Below are positions 10,389 to 22,654 of a stretch of DNA of 64,000 nucleotides, piece after piece; within the stretch, counting starts at the first letter, position 1; the number at the start of each line of letters is the position of its first letter. Below the pieces are notes generated by a model. It ran no database searches and was not told where the DNA came from. It saw only the letters and a list, made by a program, of their open reading frames with translations. The DNA is from Diphasiastrum complanatum. Taxonomy: Eukaryota; Streptophyta; Lycopodiopsida; Lycopodiales; Lycopodiaceae. The stretch covers positions 40,905,631-40,969,630 of the forward strand of contig CM055099.1 in the NCBI GenBank assembly GCA_029204225.1, in the 5' to 3' direction. The translations under genes were made by a program, and so were the position numbers.

Positions 10389-13300
10389 TTGTGGAATATG
10401 GCTTAGTTCTGTTCATATTCCTTCACGTATGCAAATTTTTTTGGGTTAGGTTTGACAATAAATTAGTCGATGGATTATAACAATTGTATTTATTGAGACG
10501 TATGATCTCCAAAAGGCTGCTTCTGCAAGATGCAATACGTATAGGCCTTTCGGTCCAGGTGTTCTAATTCTGGCTGAATCCCCTTGCATCTGGGTTGGCA
10601 AAACTCAATAGCAAAGGTTAGTGTCAGTGGCATCTTCACTTTATGATGTGTATGCTTTAGCTTTAATGTATAATCTCACATTACATAAGCTTCCTTACGG
10701 GTCCTAGCCTTGAAGAATGAGATTTACTTCTCCGAAGTTTGAAAGGTTTAACTATATTTGACAAGGTCATCAAATATAGTTGAGGTACTTTGAGATGCTT
10801 CATCCTTACGTTTCAATTTTGGCATTACAATAAGTATTTCGTCCTTTGTGTGTTCCTTGAAATATCGAGGTACATCATGCAATACTTTAGTATCGTCAAA
10901 AGTATCCCCCACTATTCAAATTTTGCTTGTTCCTAAATCGAAACTTTCGTCTTAATTTGAAATGGTTTCTTGGGGCTTTGTGAGAATCCTCTTCATTTCC
11001 TAGCACTTTGCATTCTTTTGATCTACAAGGGTTGGACCTTGATTTTCCAAACACATTTCTTTAATTTTCTTTTTTTGAATGTATAATGTGATGGATTGGA
11101 AGAGTGAATCTTGAGATTTTCTTGATAGCCCTTGAGTTTGATGTCATGCATTGATTATGTAGGATTGGGTTCTTCTATTATACTAGATTTTTTGGCCTTT
11201 ATCCTTGATAGTGGACTATTGAGTGGAGTGAGCAGTCAAATGTCTTTTTTGTAGACCTGTCATGATTACTATTTGAGAGCAATATATTGAATAGCTTCAA
11301 GCTTTTAATGTGGCCACTAGAGGGTTTAAGTTTCCTTCTCCTCTACAAATATAGCCATTACATCTTCCTTGTCTAAAAGTTAAACACTAGTGAGGTGGTG
11401 GCTTTCGTGTGTCTAGAATCCTCTAAAAAGACTTTTCTTTGGGTGGACCAAATTGCTTGAGATCTATGCACAAAGAAAAATTGCTATAAAAATATGTTGT
11501 ATATGTACTCATAATATCCATTAAGTGTAAACACTTGAAAAGCTTTGATAATAGTTGCATCACAATTTCTTTGTAAATGTTCATGAGGGAATGATTGAAT
11601 GTCCATGAAGGTAGGATTCTCTCCAACACGGTCATTGGACTCACCACCCATGCCACCATTGGTTTCATTAGGGAAGTCATCAGTGGTGACTGATTATAAG
11701 TCAAGGAGAATGATTTATGATTTGAGACAATTGACAATGTATAGGGCTTTCATCCAATTTATTACATCAATTTGGGAGTCATATTTGTTGGGTTTGTAGT
11801 GTGGGGACATAGAAGTCACTATTGTCGTGGCAAGAGGTTTGATATGAGAGGTCACTTGACCCTACCTACGTGGTCCTTTTGAGCTTGAGATAATCAGAGC
11901 ATGCCTAATGGCTTAATAGAAATTTTCGTAAGGGAGGTAAGTAGCTCCTATGTAGGTTTAAGAACTTTTATGGGTGATTTGATTTGGAAAATGAGATCAT
12001 ATACGATCCAATATATACTACACAATACACACTTTGTGATAGGTTAGAAATAATGATACATAGTGAAAAGGCATTTTTCTTTGAGTATATCTTGCCAGTG
12101 TTTAGTAGACAAGTATAAATATTCATTGAGGAAATGCTCGCACTATCATTGCTAAAGAAAAAATTACAATTTTAGTTATTTTTCTATTCTAACGATGGTG
12201 ATGAAGTGGATGGATGTATGTATGTATGTAGGTTGGATGTTGTGAAGTGGTTGAAGTGTAAAAACTTGATGAAACAAGCTAGAAGGACACAAAGAAAGCT
12301 TAGATCTACTCAATAGATCACTCAAACCACAAAGAAACACCTTGTCAACAATCGAGATCACTATGTAGAGAGAAAGACATCACAAGCTTATATTCACTTG
12401 GTTTACTTGAAAGAATAATACATGAATGGAGAGCATATATAAACATGAGAAAATGTTCAACATTGGAATCTTAGATTTACACTACCCTAACCCTAATATG
12501 GCACAACCCTATCTTGAGTTTAGGGTAGAATCCAAGGCTATATTGTTGACTTTGCCTTGGATACCAAGCCTATTTGTCTAATAAAATACGAATACTTGCA
12601 AAGTATTCAATGCAACTCCATATTCCTTCAAATTAAGGCATATTGTAAGTGGAACACAGAGAAAAAAACATCTAGCTAGACTTTGTAATTCTCAACACTC
12701 GTTGTTTAGCTAATAGGAGTTGTTTAGCGTTGTACATCACAACCTTTTTGGTTTCTAAACCAAGTTAGAAACTCAACATACAGCTGTAAAGGCATTGGAT
12801 ATTTGAGTAAAGAGACCAATGTGATTAGGATCTACAACCAAATTCATTGGTTTGTGTGATTTCTTTCAAGATCTTATGACATGACATGTTTTTAAAGACA
12901 TTTGTGAAGTGCAACTATGAATCTGTGAAAGCAATAAAAACACTATCATGTTATGGAGGACTAAGGGAGATCTTTATGAATAACTTGGAATTACTTAATA
13001 AAGTTAGACATTGTTAGTTGGTGCATTTGCATTTTGTGCCAAAAAAGCACCATAATGTAATCTCATCTAGAATATTGTAATTAATAGTAATGTGGAGGTT
13101 TAAATTCAAGCTTAAAGGACAATACATTGTTCAATGTATGGAGTAATCATGTAGACCATGTTCAAGATCTTGTTCAATTTTGTAGGTTGTTTAAGAACTT
13201 GTTCATTTCTTCGAAGCTTGTTCAAGATCTCATGTATTTATGTATATTCTTGTATGTTGCAAAACCAAGAAGCTATGAAAGAAGGGTTTGGAGTGGATTT

Positions 13301-14550
13301 AGAAATTCCATGCACCAACTAATGGTGTCTAACTTTATAAAGTACTTTCTGATAATTTGTAAAGAACTCTCCTAGTCCTATGTAGCTTTTGATAACGCTA
13401 TTATCCCTTAGTGAACTTCATGGTTTCACTTTGTAACAGAATCAGAAACACACATCAAAATCTAGCAATGTAGGCACCACTTGCATATTCGACTGTGACC
13501 TTTAAGCAAGGAAGCCTCTTCACTTCATGATCTACAAATTTGAATGTAAATTTTGAACAATCAAGTTTATGGATTTGAACGTAATCTTGCACAAAACCTT
13601 GTCAAGATCGAAAATTCATTTTTCTGATGCTAATCTTGATTCATCTTGGTCTTTGGTTAGAAGTTGATTCTTCCATGAATCATTTCCAAGCGACTCATAT
13701 CCTACGTGGCATTAAATCAGGGGTGAGCTTCCAATCTCTCTACATATCGGAGGAAATCCTCGTACTCTCGACCTTCTTGCAGTGGTTCCTGGGGTATAGC
13801 CTCTAGGCTCATCATAAAAAGCGAAACAGAGTCTTCATGGCCTTTACTAGAGTTCTTCGCTGGTAGTGCTAATCTTTTGATCGGGACATTGTCTTCATCG
13901 GAAATGCCAATGTCAATTTTACAAAACGTTACATTCAACGCTTCTTTAGCACAAAGGACAAATCTTGTTATATGTGTCGTTTGTCTCAAGATTCGATGCA
14001 CCTTGAGTCAAATGTTTTACAAAACATAACCCACACGACTTTGATCTATCATGACCTAATTCTTAGACCTAAGGTATTGTGCCCTAATTTGTCCCAATTC
14101 TTTGTCGATATACATTTGTAGACGTCTAGTTCAAATTTGGTTGTTAAAAATCGAAAAACCCTTAATTAGTGACATTTGTCACCATCGATCAAGCATTAAT
14201 TGATCTTGTAAATATCAATAAACCAGTAATCTATTATAACAAATGTACATATGATATATGACAAACACTAGGTGGAACACACATCAATGGTCCAAGAGGC
14301 AACCACCCATGCACATGCCCTTACCTTCTTGCCATAATAGAGTTGCATTGGTACCAATATGTTTGCTCAATATTTTTATTATCCTAATAAACCATTGAGG
14401 CCCTATGATTTTGAAGATCAAATAAATGTGGCTATTGTTAAAAGTTGTAAACATTTTGAGAGACCATAAGTGTTAGTATCCAATCAATTTTTATCTATGA
14501 AACTTGGTGATGCAAAGCAGCAAAGAGATAAAGTATCAATTAACAATGCA
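10389..14550. other. Intergenic DNA, no gene recognised
   Basis: AT-rich, with only short open frames and no domain motifs. It includes a small GTAT repeat (about 12216-12232) and ACCCTAACCCTAA-like bases near 12484. Several stretches may be heavily decayed transposon DNA, but I cannot assign them. Confidence 0.6.
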
Positions 14551-14603
14551 TCCTTCTTACCAATCGACTAATCGGTTTTAATCTTCATCCGTTGTTTATC
14601 CAG
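14551..14603 (+). repeat. LTR fragment of the copia D family
   Basis: The 53 bp from TCCTTCTTACCAATC to TGTTTATCCAG match 35684-35736 with two substitutions, where the same sequence follows a polypurine tract and an LTR start. The sequence after 14603 is not shared with that copy, because the other one is cut off at this point. The LTR may therefore continue here toward 14900. Confidence 0.7.
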
Positions 14604-14923
14604 TTCTGCGGATTTTCCCGTGTTTTTCCACAGTCTGCAGTTTTACAAGTGTTTTTACACAGTCTGCAAAAACACACGAAGTTTACAACAGTGTCTCCTT
14701 TTTCGCTGTCGGGAATTCCTTTCAAATACATAAAAGGTCCATGTGAGCTTGAACACCAAATTTCACTAAATGCTATCACATCCATGATAGGAAATACACT
14801 TCTTTCATGTACAAAGACCTAGCTATGGATATAGAAATTACAATACTAGCTAGAGAGAGAAATTAGACAATGTGTAGCTACTTCTTTTTCTTCAATTCAT
14901 CAACAAAAATGAGAAAGAAAAAA

Positions 14924-15557
14924 TGTGAAAGTACTATACTTTAGGACCATAAATGGATCTACAAAAGATCCACAAGAGTGATTGGATGCTTGCTTAACAA
15001 TCTATCAAAAAACTAGAGACAAAAAAGTTGATCTAGATTGGCAATTTGACAAACAACAAGCAAGAACAATCAATAGCATTGATCAATCACCAAATCCGAC
15101 TTCACACGTGTGTACTACAGGCTGTAGTACGGCCTTCAAGCTGAGAATCAAGTAGAAATTGATTTGTTTGCATTTGGATCACAAAAACTCAATGTATATA
15201 GTGGAGTAGCTTGAGATTGCCAATGAGCCCCAAAAATATTCTTCCAGCATGTAATAAGGAAGTTAACTCAGCCTTTTTGCCCTAAAATGAAACCCTAGTC
15301 TATTTCATAGAGTCATGCTTGGTAGATAGCTAGTTGGTCAATTTTTACCCTTAATCTAGGATTTAGGTCCTATAAACTAGGAATCACTACCAAAATGACA
15401 TGGCCAACCCTATGGACTTGAACTAACTAAATTAGGAGTGGATTGCCATGTGGCACCTTGGCCTCACATGTGTGGAATCCACTCATGTACAAAATTTACA
15501 TTATACTACATGGTTTTTGATCACGCTAGATTTGCCAATTTTTGGCAATTTTTCACA
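14924..15557 (-). repeat. Copia family B LTR (copy B1, 3' LTR)
   Basis: On the minus strand it begins TGTGAAAAATTGCC and ends ACTTTCACA. It is clearly similar to the LTRs at 26899-27600 and 30140-30840 but lacks about 68 bp. GAGGAG adjoining on the internal side (15558-15563 read on minus) is the polypurine tract, so this is a 3' LTR. It contains the palindrome CACACGTGTG (15103-15112) and the hairpin GTACTACA-GGC-TGTAGTAC (15112-15130). Confidence 0.9.
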
Positions 15558-15775
15558 CTCCTCAAATTTAGCTTGATCTATTTACAACTCTCTTGATAGA
15601 TGAATGAAAGCGTTTAGAAGTGTCTAAAAAAAAAATCCAACTACAAACAAGGAACTTTTGAAACTCCAATAGAGAATGATGTCCATGAAGGATCTTTCAC
15701 CACCTCTTAAAGGATCCCTTACAAGATGTTTCATAAATGTGTCTATATACATGTAGCACACTTCAAAACTAAACA

Positions 15776-16345
15776 TCATGCCATGGATTCAAAGACATTT
15801 TGTGCACTTGAAGATACATCAATAAAACTATTAAGTGCATACATAATGTTGCCAAAGACAACTTGCCTTGCTTGATCCATATGATTGACCCTTGATGGCT
15901 CCATCTTAATACTCATGGTTCTTCTTGGAGTTCTCAGGTCTTGAGCTTGCTCCTCCACTTGACTTGACCATCAATGAATTGAATAAGGTTTTGATCCAAA
16001 GGTGATTCTTCAAGTTTACAAATCTTCCACTCTTGAAAGATCACATTTCCACCATTGACAACTTCTTTGATGGAAAACAAGTAGATTCTACAACCTCTAC
16101 TTGAAGAGCCAAACACTACCATTATTTCTATCATTGAAATAGAATAATATTTGGTCCTTACATTGGAACGATCATGCTCAAAGCATGTGGATCCAAAGAT
16201 TTCCAATACAAATGATGTTTCATCTTTTATGACACTATTCAAACTATTTACAAAAATAGTTATCCAATGAAATTGCTTTATCAACAACAAATGGAGATTT
16301 GAAAGCATCCATTTTCATTGTCTTGTCATAAAAAGTACTAAACAT
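15776..16345 (-). pseudogene. Copia B1: end of unknown segment X and the integrase-RT linker, frameshifted
   Basis: The minus-strand frame 16308-15934 carries the X motifs VIKDETSFVLEIFGSTC and CRIYLFS, as in the longer copies at 24.3-25.3 kb and 32.2-33.5 kb. In another frame (15958-15776) it continues with TPRRTMSIKMEPSR and QVVFGNIMYALNSF. That resembles the linker lying between integrase and RT in the copia elements at 52.1 kb and 19.0 kb. It shows that in family B the order is X, linker, then about 220 bp to the 3' LTR, with no RT or RNase H. The copy is cut off at about 16345. Confidence 0.75.
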
Positions 16346-18640
16346 CATAGATTTACTGAACAAGTAATAAATTGTTAAGTGTGACTATCCCAAGTATTTT
16401 GTACAAAACAAAACCAAAGAAAGAGACAAGCTTAGCAAATACTTATAAGAAAATCGTGTAATGATAGAATGCCAAAATCAATTGTTTGAATCACAAAGAT
16501 TTCATAAAATGCAAAATATAATTTGCTATGTTTTTACTTGTTTACATAAATTGAGCTTTTTTGAAATCAAGAAAATCTATCAAACTTTTTTTTAAAGACA
16601 AAAACTGATTAAGATTACTATACAGAATTTAAAAAATTGGAGACAATTGAAATATGTCATAAAACTTACAAAGGCATTTACGTAGTCAAAAATTTAAGAC
16701 TTGCCCACATCCACACAATATTACAATATGATCTAAGTTTGCAGGGTTCCATTCAAAGATGAATTATTTTTCTAGATGCCTTGACTACAAAGGCATGGCT
16801 AACACATTTCATTAATGTGCATGCCAAAAAGTTGCCACAATCTTTTTATTTTCACCTCTAGATTATTTTGCAAAATTGGCAAAATTGGAAATATTTGTAA
16901 TATACAAAGATTATGTAATATCCAAAAATTCTCAACACTTGAATTATTCTTGTTTTGTGAGTTTAGATAAAGGCTTTTGTTCTAGTCAAGATTTCTAAAA
17001 AAATAAAGAAATGTTTGTTTGTACTACTTGTGAATAACTGAAACCACTCAAAGAATAGACAAAAATCACCTAGGAGAAATGTAATTCACAAATTTAAGAT
17101 TTTGCAATTTTTGGAAATTATTTCATCCAAGTATTTTGAAATTGATTTTATTCTTTTTTCACTAAATCAATTTTGTGTGTATTTTTTAAGCGGAGGCTAC
17201 AAAATCACTCCAAGACAAAACATACGAAGAAGGTTTGGAATCTCTTTAGAAAAATTTTAGTTGTGGACTTTAATGGGATGGGCAAAAAAAAATTTAACAT
17301 TTTTGTCGCATTATATTGAACGAAGCACATTTCATTCAAGTTAATCTAGTTGGGGTTCTTACATTCAATGACAACTTGGAATCCAAAAAATTTCAACTAT
17401 TCCAACATTCAAAATGATCCAACTTGACCACAATCATAATCCCTAAGCTAATAATTAACTCTAGTAATAGCCTTATGGAGATTCTCTACTTGTAACCTAA
17501 TAATATCGTTAGAGAAAACAAAATTTATATCAGACATTATTGGCATATTTGTTGATGTTGTCAACATTTTCACACATGTGGAGACTTCCAAAATGATCTT
17601 TTAAGGTGTGTGTGATTGCACATGAATCTATCAGTTGATTGATGCAAGCAATCTAACTAGACAATGTCAAGGCAAGAGCACACAAGCATGCATTCACCAT
17701 CCAAAAACCATCATTCACATACTATATGGACTCTTAATGAAAAACTAAGTATGAAACTTGTTGCTCTCGGGTAGAGAGAGAAATACAAAGCATTTGCTCT
17801 TGGTAGAAAGATAACATACAAAATTTATAAGTATTGATTCATCCACTTTGTCAGAACAATATTTGAATTCTGTTGTGACAATATTTGAAGAGAGTGAAGA
17901 GAATTAACATTTGTAATATGTTGTGTTACATGTGTCATCTCCTAATTAGTAGTTAATTGAGGAATTTCAAAAGATGAGCAAGTAAATTAAGCTAATGTCG
18001 TATCATTGACAGTAACAAGACGAGGACCAAACCGAGCAGTGTTGTGAAAAATGCTTTCATTGGGAACTTCAAAGGATGATCTCTCAGTTGTTTTTGTGTT
18101 ATGAGTTACATCTAGTTAAATAGAAGAGGAAGAGATATTTGCCATCTCAATATATGAAAATTACAATTTGAAACTTATGCACACGGGAACAAGAAGAATT
18201 CAAACATGCAAATTTAAAAATAAATGACAATCACAACTTTGTCCTATGCTCTTCATATAAGGGGTTGAGAAGCTATGCCAAGTTCAAAAGAGCTAAATAT
18301 AAAAAATAGCTTAAAGGATAATTGACACCAAGCTAAGAATAAAAATATGTTTGGTATTCGACCAGAGGTTATGCCTTGAGCACTATAGGATAGGGATAGA
18401 AATAGGGATAGGTTAGTGTTATGAATTCCATCATCGAAGCTGACTTACGTAAGGACACAATAAGGTGACGACACTCTAAAACTACCCATCCATAGAGATA
18501 CTACCATCTCACCCTCGTGCACTGGAGTTATAGACCACCATTAAGCATGCTAAGATCTCTCTCTGGCTACGGTGTCCCATACCACTGCAGCCTGGCTTCA
18601 ACCCTTGCATACCTCCATCTCTTAGCAAGATTACATCTTG
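16346..18640. other. AT-rich intergenic DNA, nothing recognised
   Basis: No open frame with domain motifs on either strand. Mostly A/T-rich, with many stops in all frames. Confidence 0.6.
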
Positions 18641-20068
18641 GCTAAACCAGTAACAGACTTTCTAATCTTGCTCTTGGAGGAAGATCACCATATGAGATGT
18701 ACAAGAAAAAGCCTAAGGTAGATCACCTTAGGATCTTTGGTTGCATTTGTTTTGTGCATGTGCCTTTAGAGACTAGATCCTAGTTCTATCAAAGGAGTTA
18801 TTATTGGATATTCAACATCCAAGAAAGTCTATAGAGTCTTATTCCCTCTACAAACAAGATTCTTTTAAGTAGAGATGTGATCTTCCATGAAGATCAAAAG
18901 TTCAACTTGGAAGGGGGGGAGATCAAGTCATATCATGATGAATCTAAAATTATCAATCTTGATGTTAATCAAGATATGTTGGGGTCAAGGATTGAGGAGG
19001 AGGATCTTCAAGCAATCACCCCAAGGAGATCCATGAGAGATACATCTGAGCCAAAAAGGCTCACCTATTTGGACAAAGGCAAGGAAGTGGAAGATGGCAC
19101 CACCTACCATGCTTTTTTCATTTCTCATGAAGAGTCAAGAATTGTCCAAGATGCACTCTAGTCTAAGGAGTGGTTTTAAGTCATGACCAATGAGTATGAA
19201 GCCTTGATCTCAAACATCACTTGGGAGATCATGGATCACCTATTAAACAAGCATGTGATTGGATGCAAATGGGTGTTTAAGATAAAGTACAACAATGATG
19301 GATCTATCAATAAATACCAAGCAAGACTATGTGCAAAAGGATATGCACAAATCAAAGGTCTTGATTATGAAGACACTTTTGCACCCATGGCCAAAATGGT
19401 CACGATAGAGTACTTATTTCCATTGCATGCTGCTACAAGTGGAGGATGTTACAACTTGATGTATCAAATGCTTTCCTCAATGGCTACCTTGAGGAGGAGA
19501 TCTACATGGAGCAACCCAAAGGTTTCACAAAGGTGAGAAATCCAAACTATGTCTCTTGTTCAAAAGCCTATATGGGCTTAAACAAGCCCCAAGGTCTTGG
19601 CATGCAAGGCTAAACTCTTATCTTATCTCACTTGGGTGGGTTCAATCTAAGTGACTCTGATCGTTCTTTGTACATCAAGTTTGTAGATAGCAATATAGTC
19701 ATTCTCATTATTTATGTAGATGATATTATTTTGAGTGGAAGTTGCATGAAGCTTATTGAAAAAACAAAAAGTGCACTAGGGAGAGAGCTGATGATGCAAG
19801 ATCTAGGATATCTTCATTACATCTTAGGCCTAGAGATAGATTTATGGCAAGATCAAGCTTTTATTAGTCAATCTAGATATGCTCTTTCTATGCTTAAAAA
19901 GTTTCATATGGAAAATTGTAAGAGTATAGATACTCCAATGGAGCATGTTGTGAAAGATCCTATGAAAGGGGCTGATGTGAAGATTATTAAAATATTATCT
20001 TCCTATCTCGAGTTTGGGGCCATGTCCATGGTGATTTCCACTAAATTTCATGTTGTACATAAAAGGTA
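18641..20068 (+). pseudogene. Copia H: integrase tail, linker and reverse transcriptase, broken
   Basis: An integrase-tail block (GGRSPYEMYKKKPKVDHLR then IFGC) at about 18665-18750 leads into SRDVIFHED and the linker TPRRSMRDTSEPKRLTY. RT follows with IGCKWVFKIKYNNDGS, CAKGYAQIKGLDYEDTFAP and MAKMVTI. In shifted frames come a motif A near 19460, IYVDDIILSGS (the catalytic YVDD) near 19710 and DLGYLHYILGLEI. At least two frameshifts and several stops interrupt it (near 18778, 19161, 19440 and 19535-19630). RNase H is missing: the frame ends at 20078, just past an LTR start at 20069. Probably a truncated relative of elements B and Z. Confidence 0.85.
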
Positions 20069-20695
20069 TGTGAATTGAGCACATAGCCTTCTAGTATAGC
20101 TCGGATTTTAGTTAGATAGATTCAATTTTGACGACATGCAGAAGTTTAGATAGCATGCAATGTCATACTGTATGCATGCAAGCCACATGCAATCAGTGCA
20201 TGCAACATGCAAAGTGGTTTCTGTGATCTACACATGTCTAGGCAGTTTTATGAGTTGACATGTAGTACATGCAACATACAATACACATGTGGATCTCTGG
20301 TAGGTGAATTAGTTCAGTTAAGTGGACTTTCCATGCAACTCCACCGTAGAAATTCAAGTCTCTCTCATGTAGGAAAAGCTTCGCATGTTTTGCCATATTC
20401 TGAATATTGAGATTTTGGTGTTTTGGACTCATTCTCTCTCTATCCGAGTTTTCCATCATTGATTTTCTCTCTCTACCTGATAGCAGGCTGTTTTTCCCAT
20501 ACGGAGCACTTAGAATAATTTTTGACATTCAATTCTCATAGTGAGGAGTTAGATTTTTTCATCAGATATATGCTATTGTGCTCTTGTCATAGTTTTTTCA
20601 AGTATACTGTTCTCTGATCAATCTTGTGCAATCACAACACCTCAGTAAGATCCTGTAGGGTGTGTGGTGAAGTTCACACGTGCTAAAAACTTCAC
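20069..20695 (+). repeat. Copia LTR (family H)
   Basis: A 627-bp segment bounded by TGTGAATTGAGC and AAAAACTTCACA, with the primer-binding site directly after it. It has a CACACGTG core near its right end (about 20676) and a dense cluster of CATGCA motifs in the left third. The right boundary is firm because of the primer site; the left is inferred from the conserved TGTGAA start. Confidence 0.75.
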
Positions 20696-20710
20696 ATGGT
20701 ATCAGAGCTT
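20696..20710 (+). other. Primer-binding site (initiator tRNA-Met)
   Basis: TGGTATCAGAGCTTC immediately after the LTR end; 12 bases match the standard plant copia primer site. It marks the LTR as a 5' LTR of a plus-strand element whose internal region follows. Confidence 0.85.
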
Positions 20711-21404
20711 CATGCTTTGAAGAGGTGAGGGTGTATACATTAGATCATCAGTGTTTTTGCTTGCAAGAACTCGGATTTGGGAGAGGGATTCAAACTCGTT
20801 GAGAAACAAGCTATTTGTGGATCATAAGTGGATCAAATCAAGGCTGATCTGATCCAGCGGAGCTCTGTACGAATAGAGAGCTCACACGTGTGAAATCAGC
20901 CCTCATTAATGAGTGCTACTTCTTAAGGAATGATCCAAATTTGATGTGATAGGTATTGAAGAGTAAAATGTGTTGGTCGAGTTTCTAAATCAATTTGATT
21001 TGTTTTTAGAAGAGTTTTAGGCAATCAGAGAGTTTGAGAGGGTACTCAACTCGTGGGATATGCCAAAGTGAGCACACATCTGTCTTTTTTCACCATTTTC
21101 ATCATTTTTCACTGTCAATCAAGTAGAATTGGATAGAAGTGAGTGTTCTGAGATCTTAGACTTTTCATTTCACACATATTACTGTGTTTGAGTTGAAAGT
21201 AAGTGTCTAGAGAGTTTATCAGTACTTTGAAACTCGTGGGAGAGATAGACTTCTTGCTTGCATGTGCTTCTTTTTTGTGACTGAAGCAAGATTCAAATTC
21301 AAGATAGATTGATTTTCTGTGTTGAGAATTTGTTCTCACATCTATTGCTAGATTTCATAGGTTGGATCAACATCAGCGTTAGATCCTAGATTGAGATAGC
21401 AAGC

Positions 21405-21562
21405 AACATCCTTAATGGTCTAGGAAATGACTTTGCAACTTTGGTCCAAAGTTTTGCCATCCAAGACACTTTGCCAACTATAGAAAAACCTCACAGTGTA
21501 TTAGTGGCTGAAGAGTGTAGGATGCTCCACACCAAGGCAAGAATGAGTTCATTGTCCACTGT
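21405..21562 (+). pseudogene. Copia B-type Gag fragment
   Basis: Open frame with ILNGLGNDF-like start, SFAIQDTLPTIEK, SVLVAEECRMLH and ARMSSLS, close to the Gag C-terminal third of B2 and B3. About 700 bp of leader without recognisable coding separate it from the primer site at 20696. It stops abruptly at about 21562, where the Helitron sequence begins on the other strand. Confidence 0.8.
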
Positions 21563-22654
21563 TTCACAATTTTTTACATTCCGATCTTCATACCTTGGTC
21601 GAAAATATTTCCATCGTTCGGTTTTCGTGTCCAGCTCAGTGCAAGATAGACATGTTTCGAATGGGAATCCATATTTACAAATCTTTGCAATTTTGGGGCT
21701 GGTTTCTATTGTGCACGCAAATCGACAGTGGTGTATCCGTTTTCGTACAACAAGCTCGTAGGGCTGTTTTTGAGTTAGGTCCAACGAAATTTCAAATTTT
21801 TTGTTGACCGAGTCGTATTTGGTAGGAATAAATGCACTGATTTCATTTCCAATTCTTGTCACATCTTTTCTTTTGACCCATAACATGACATGCACATGTA
21901 CAGAGCCGCAGTTTTGGTATTCATAGCGTAGCATGTAATGTTTGACATGGCCTAGAATTGATTTTTTGGAAAGAATGAACGTTTAGTCCAGTTTCTTAAT
22001 GAAAAGCATTGAATATTCAACTGGGCAAATTTTCCAATCGAAATTGTTGTTATATTTTCTCACAAGTGCTTCTATTTTTGCAATTTCTGCCCATCTCATC
22101 TCAGTAGTTTCATCGCTTGTCAATGTTAGAAAGAAATCTATCAAACCCCAATATGTCACCATTGCTAGCAAATCTTTGAAATTCCATCTATGCCATGATG
22201 GTGTTCCAGGGATCTCACGTGGCAAACCATTTTCGAAAATATGTTCTTCATTTGCGTGGGGATGTTTTGTGACAAAATCAATTATGTCCTTTTGCAACAC
22301 AATAGATGGCACTTTTGTTGTGATCAGGATCACTTGTCTAATTTGGTACATGACAAGCAAATATGAAGGGAATAATGTAAATGGTGAGAATAGAGTGGCA
22401 ACTCTCATTTTTATGTAATCTATGTACCATATTTTGCCATCGTAATATCGATGCCCAAATGGAAACAAGAATGGAAAGATTGCAATATCTAAAGTGATAA
22501 ACAATTTTTCGTCAGTTATTACTGGCCAGCCAGATATGTTAGTTTTGAATATCAAAGTCTCATTTCTTTCATGCGATGAATTCCTTAATTGTAAATTTGA
22601 ATATGTATATATGTCATTTGTTTGAAATATCATGTGGGAGGCAACACTGTTCAT
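21563..22654 (-). pseudogene. Helitron Rep (N-terminal and HUH part), broken
   Basis: The minus-strand frame carries Helitron replication-initiator motifs. FPFLFPFGHRYYDG comes first, then FSPFTLFPSYLLVMYQIRQ, the GTPSWHRW block, and LLAMVTYWG leading to DFFLTLTSDE. The HUH nuclease motif GSVHVHVMLWV (bases about 21875-21900) follows, then a Cys-containing KICKYGFPFETC block. One in-frame stop at 21983-21985 separates two open parts in the same frame. The PIF1-type helicase that should follow is absent: the sequence ends at the Gag fragment junction near 21563. Helitron Rep nicks and joins DNA for rolling-circle transposition; this remnant cannot. Confidence 0.85.

Noticed and set aside
12480-12500. 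ACCCTAACCCTAA resembling telomere repeat
   Set aside because: Only about two units; chance or interstitial remnant.
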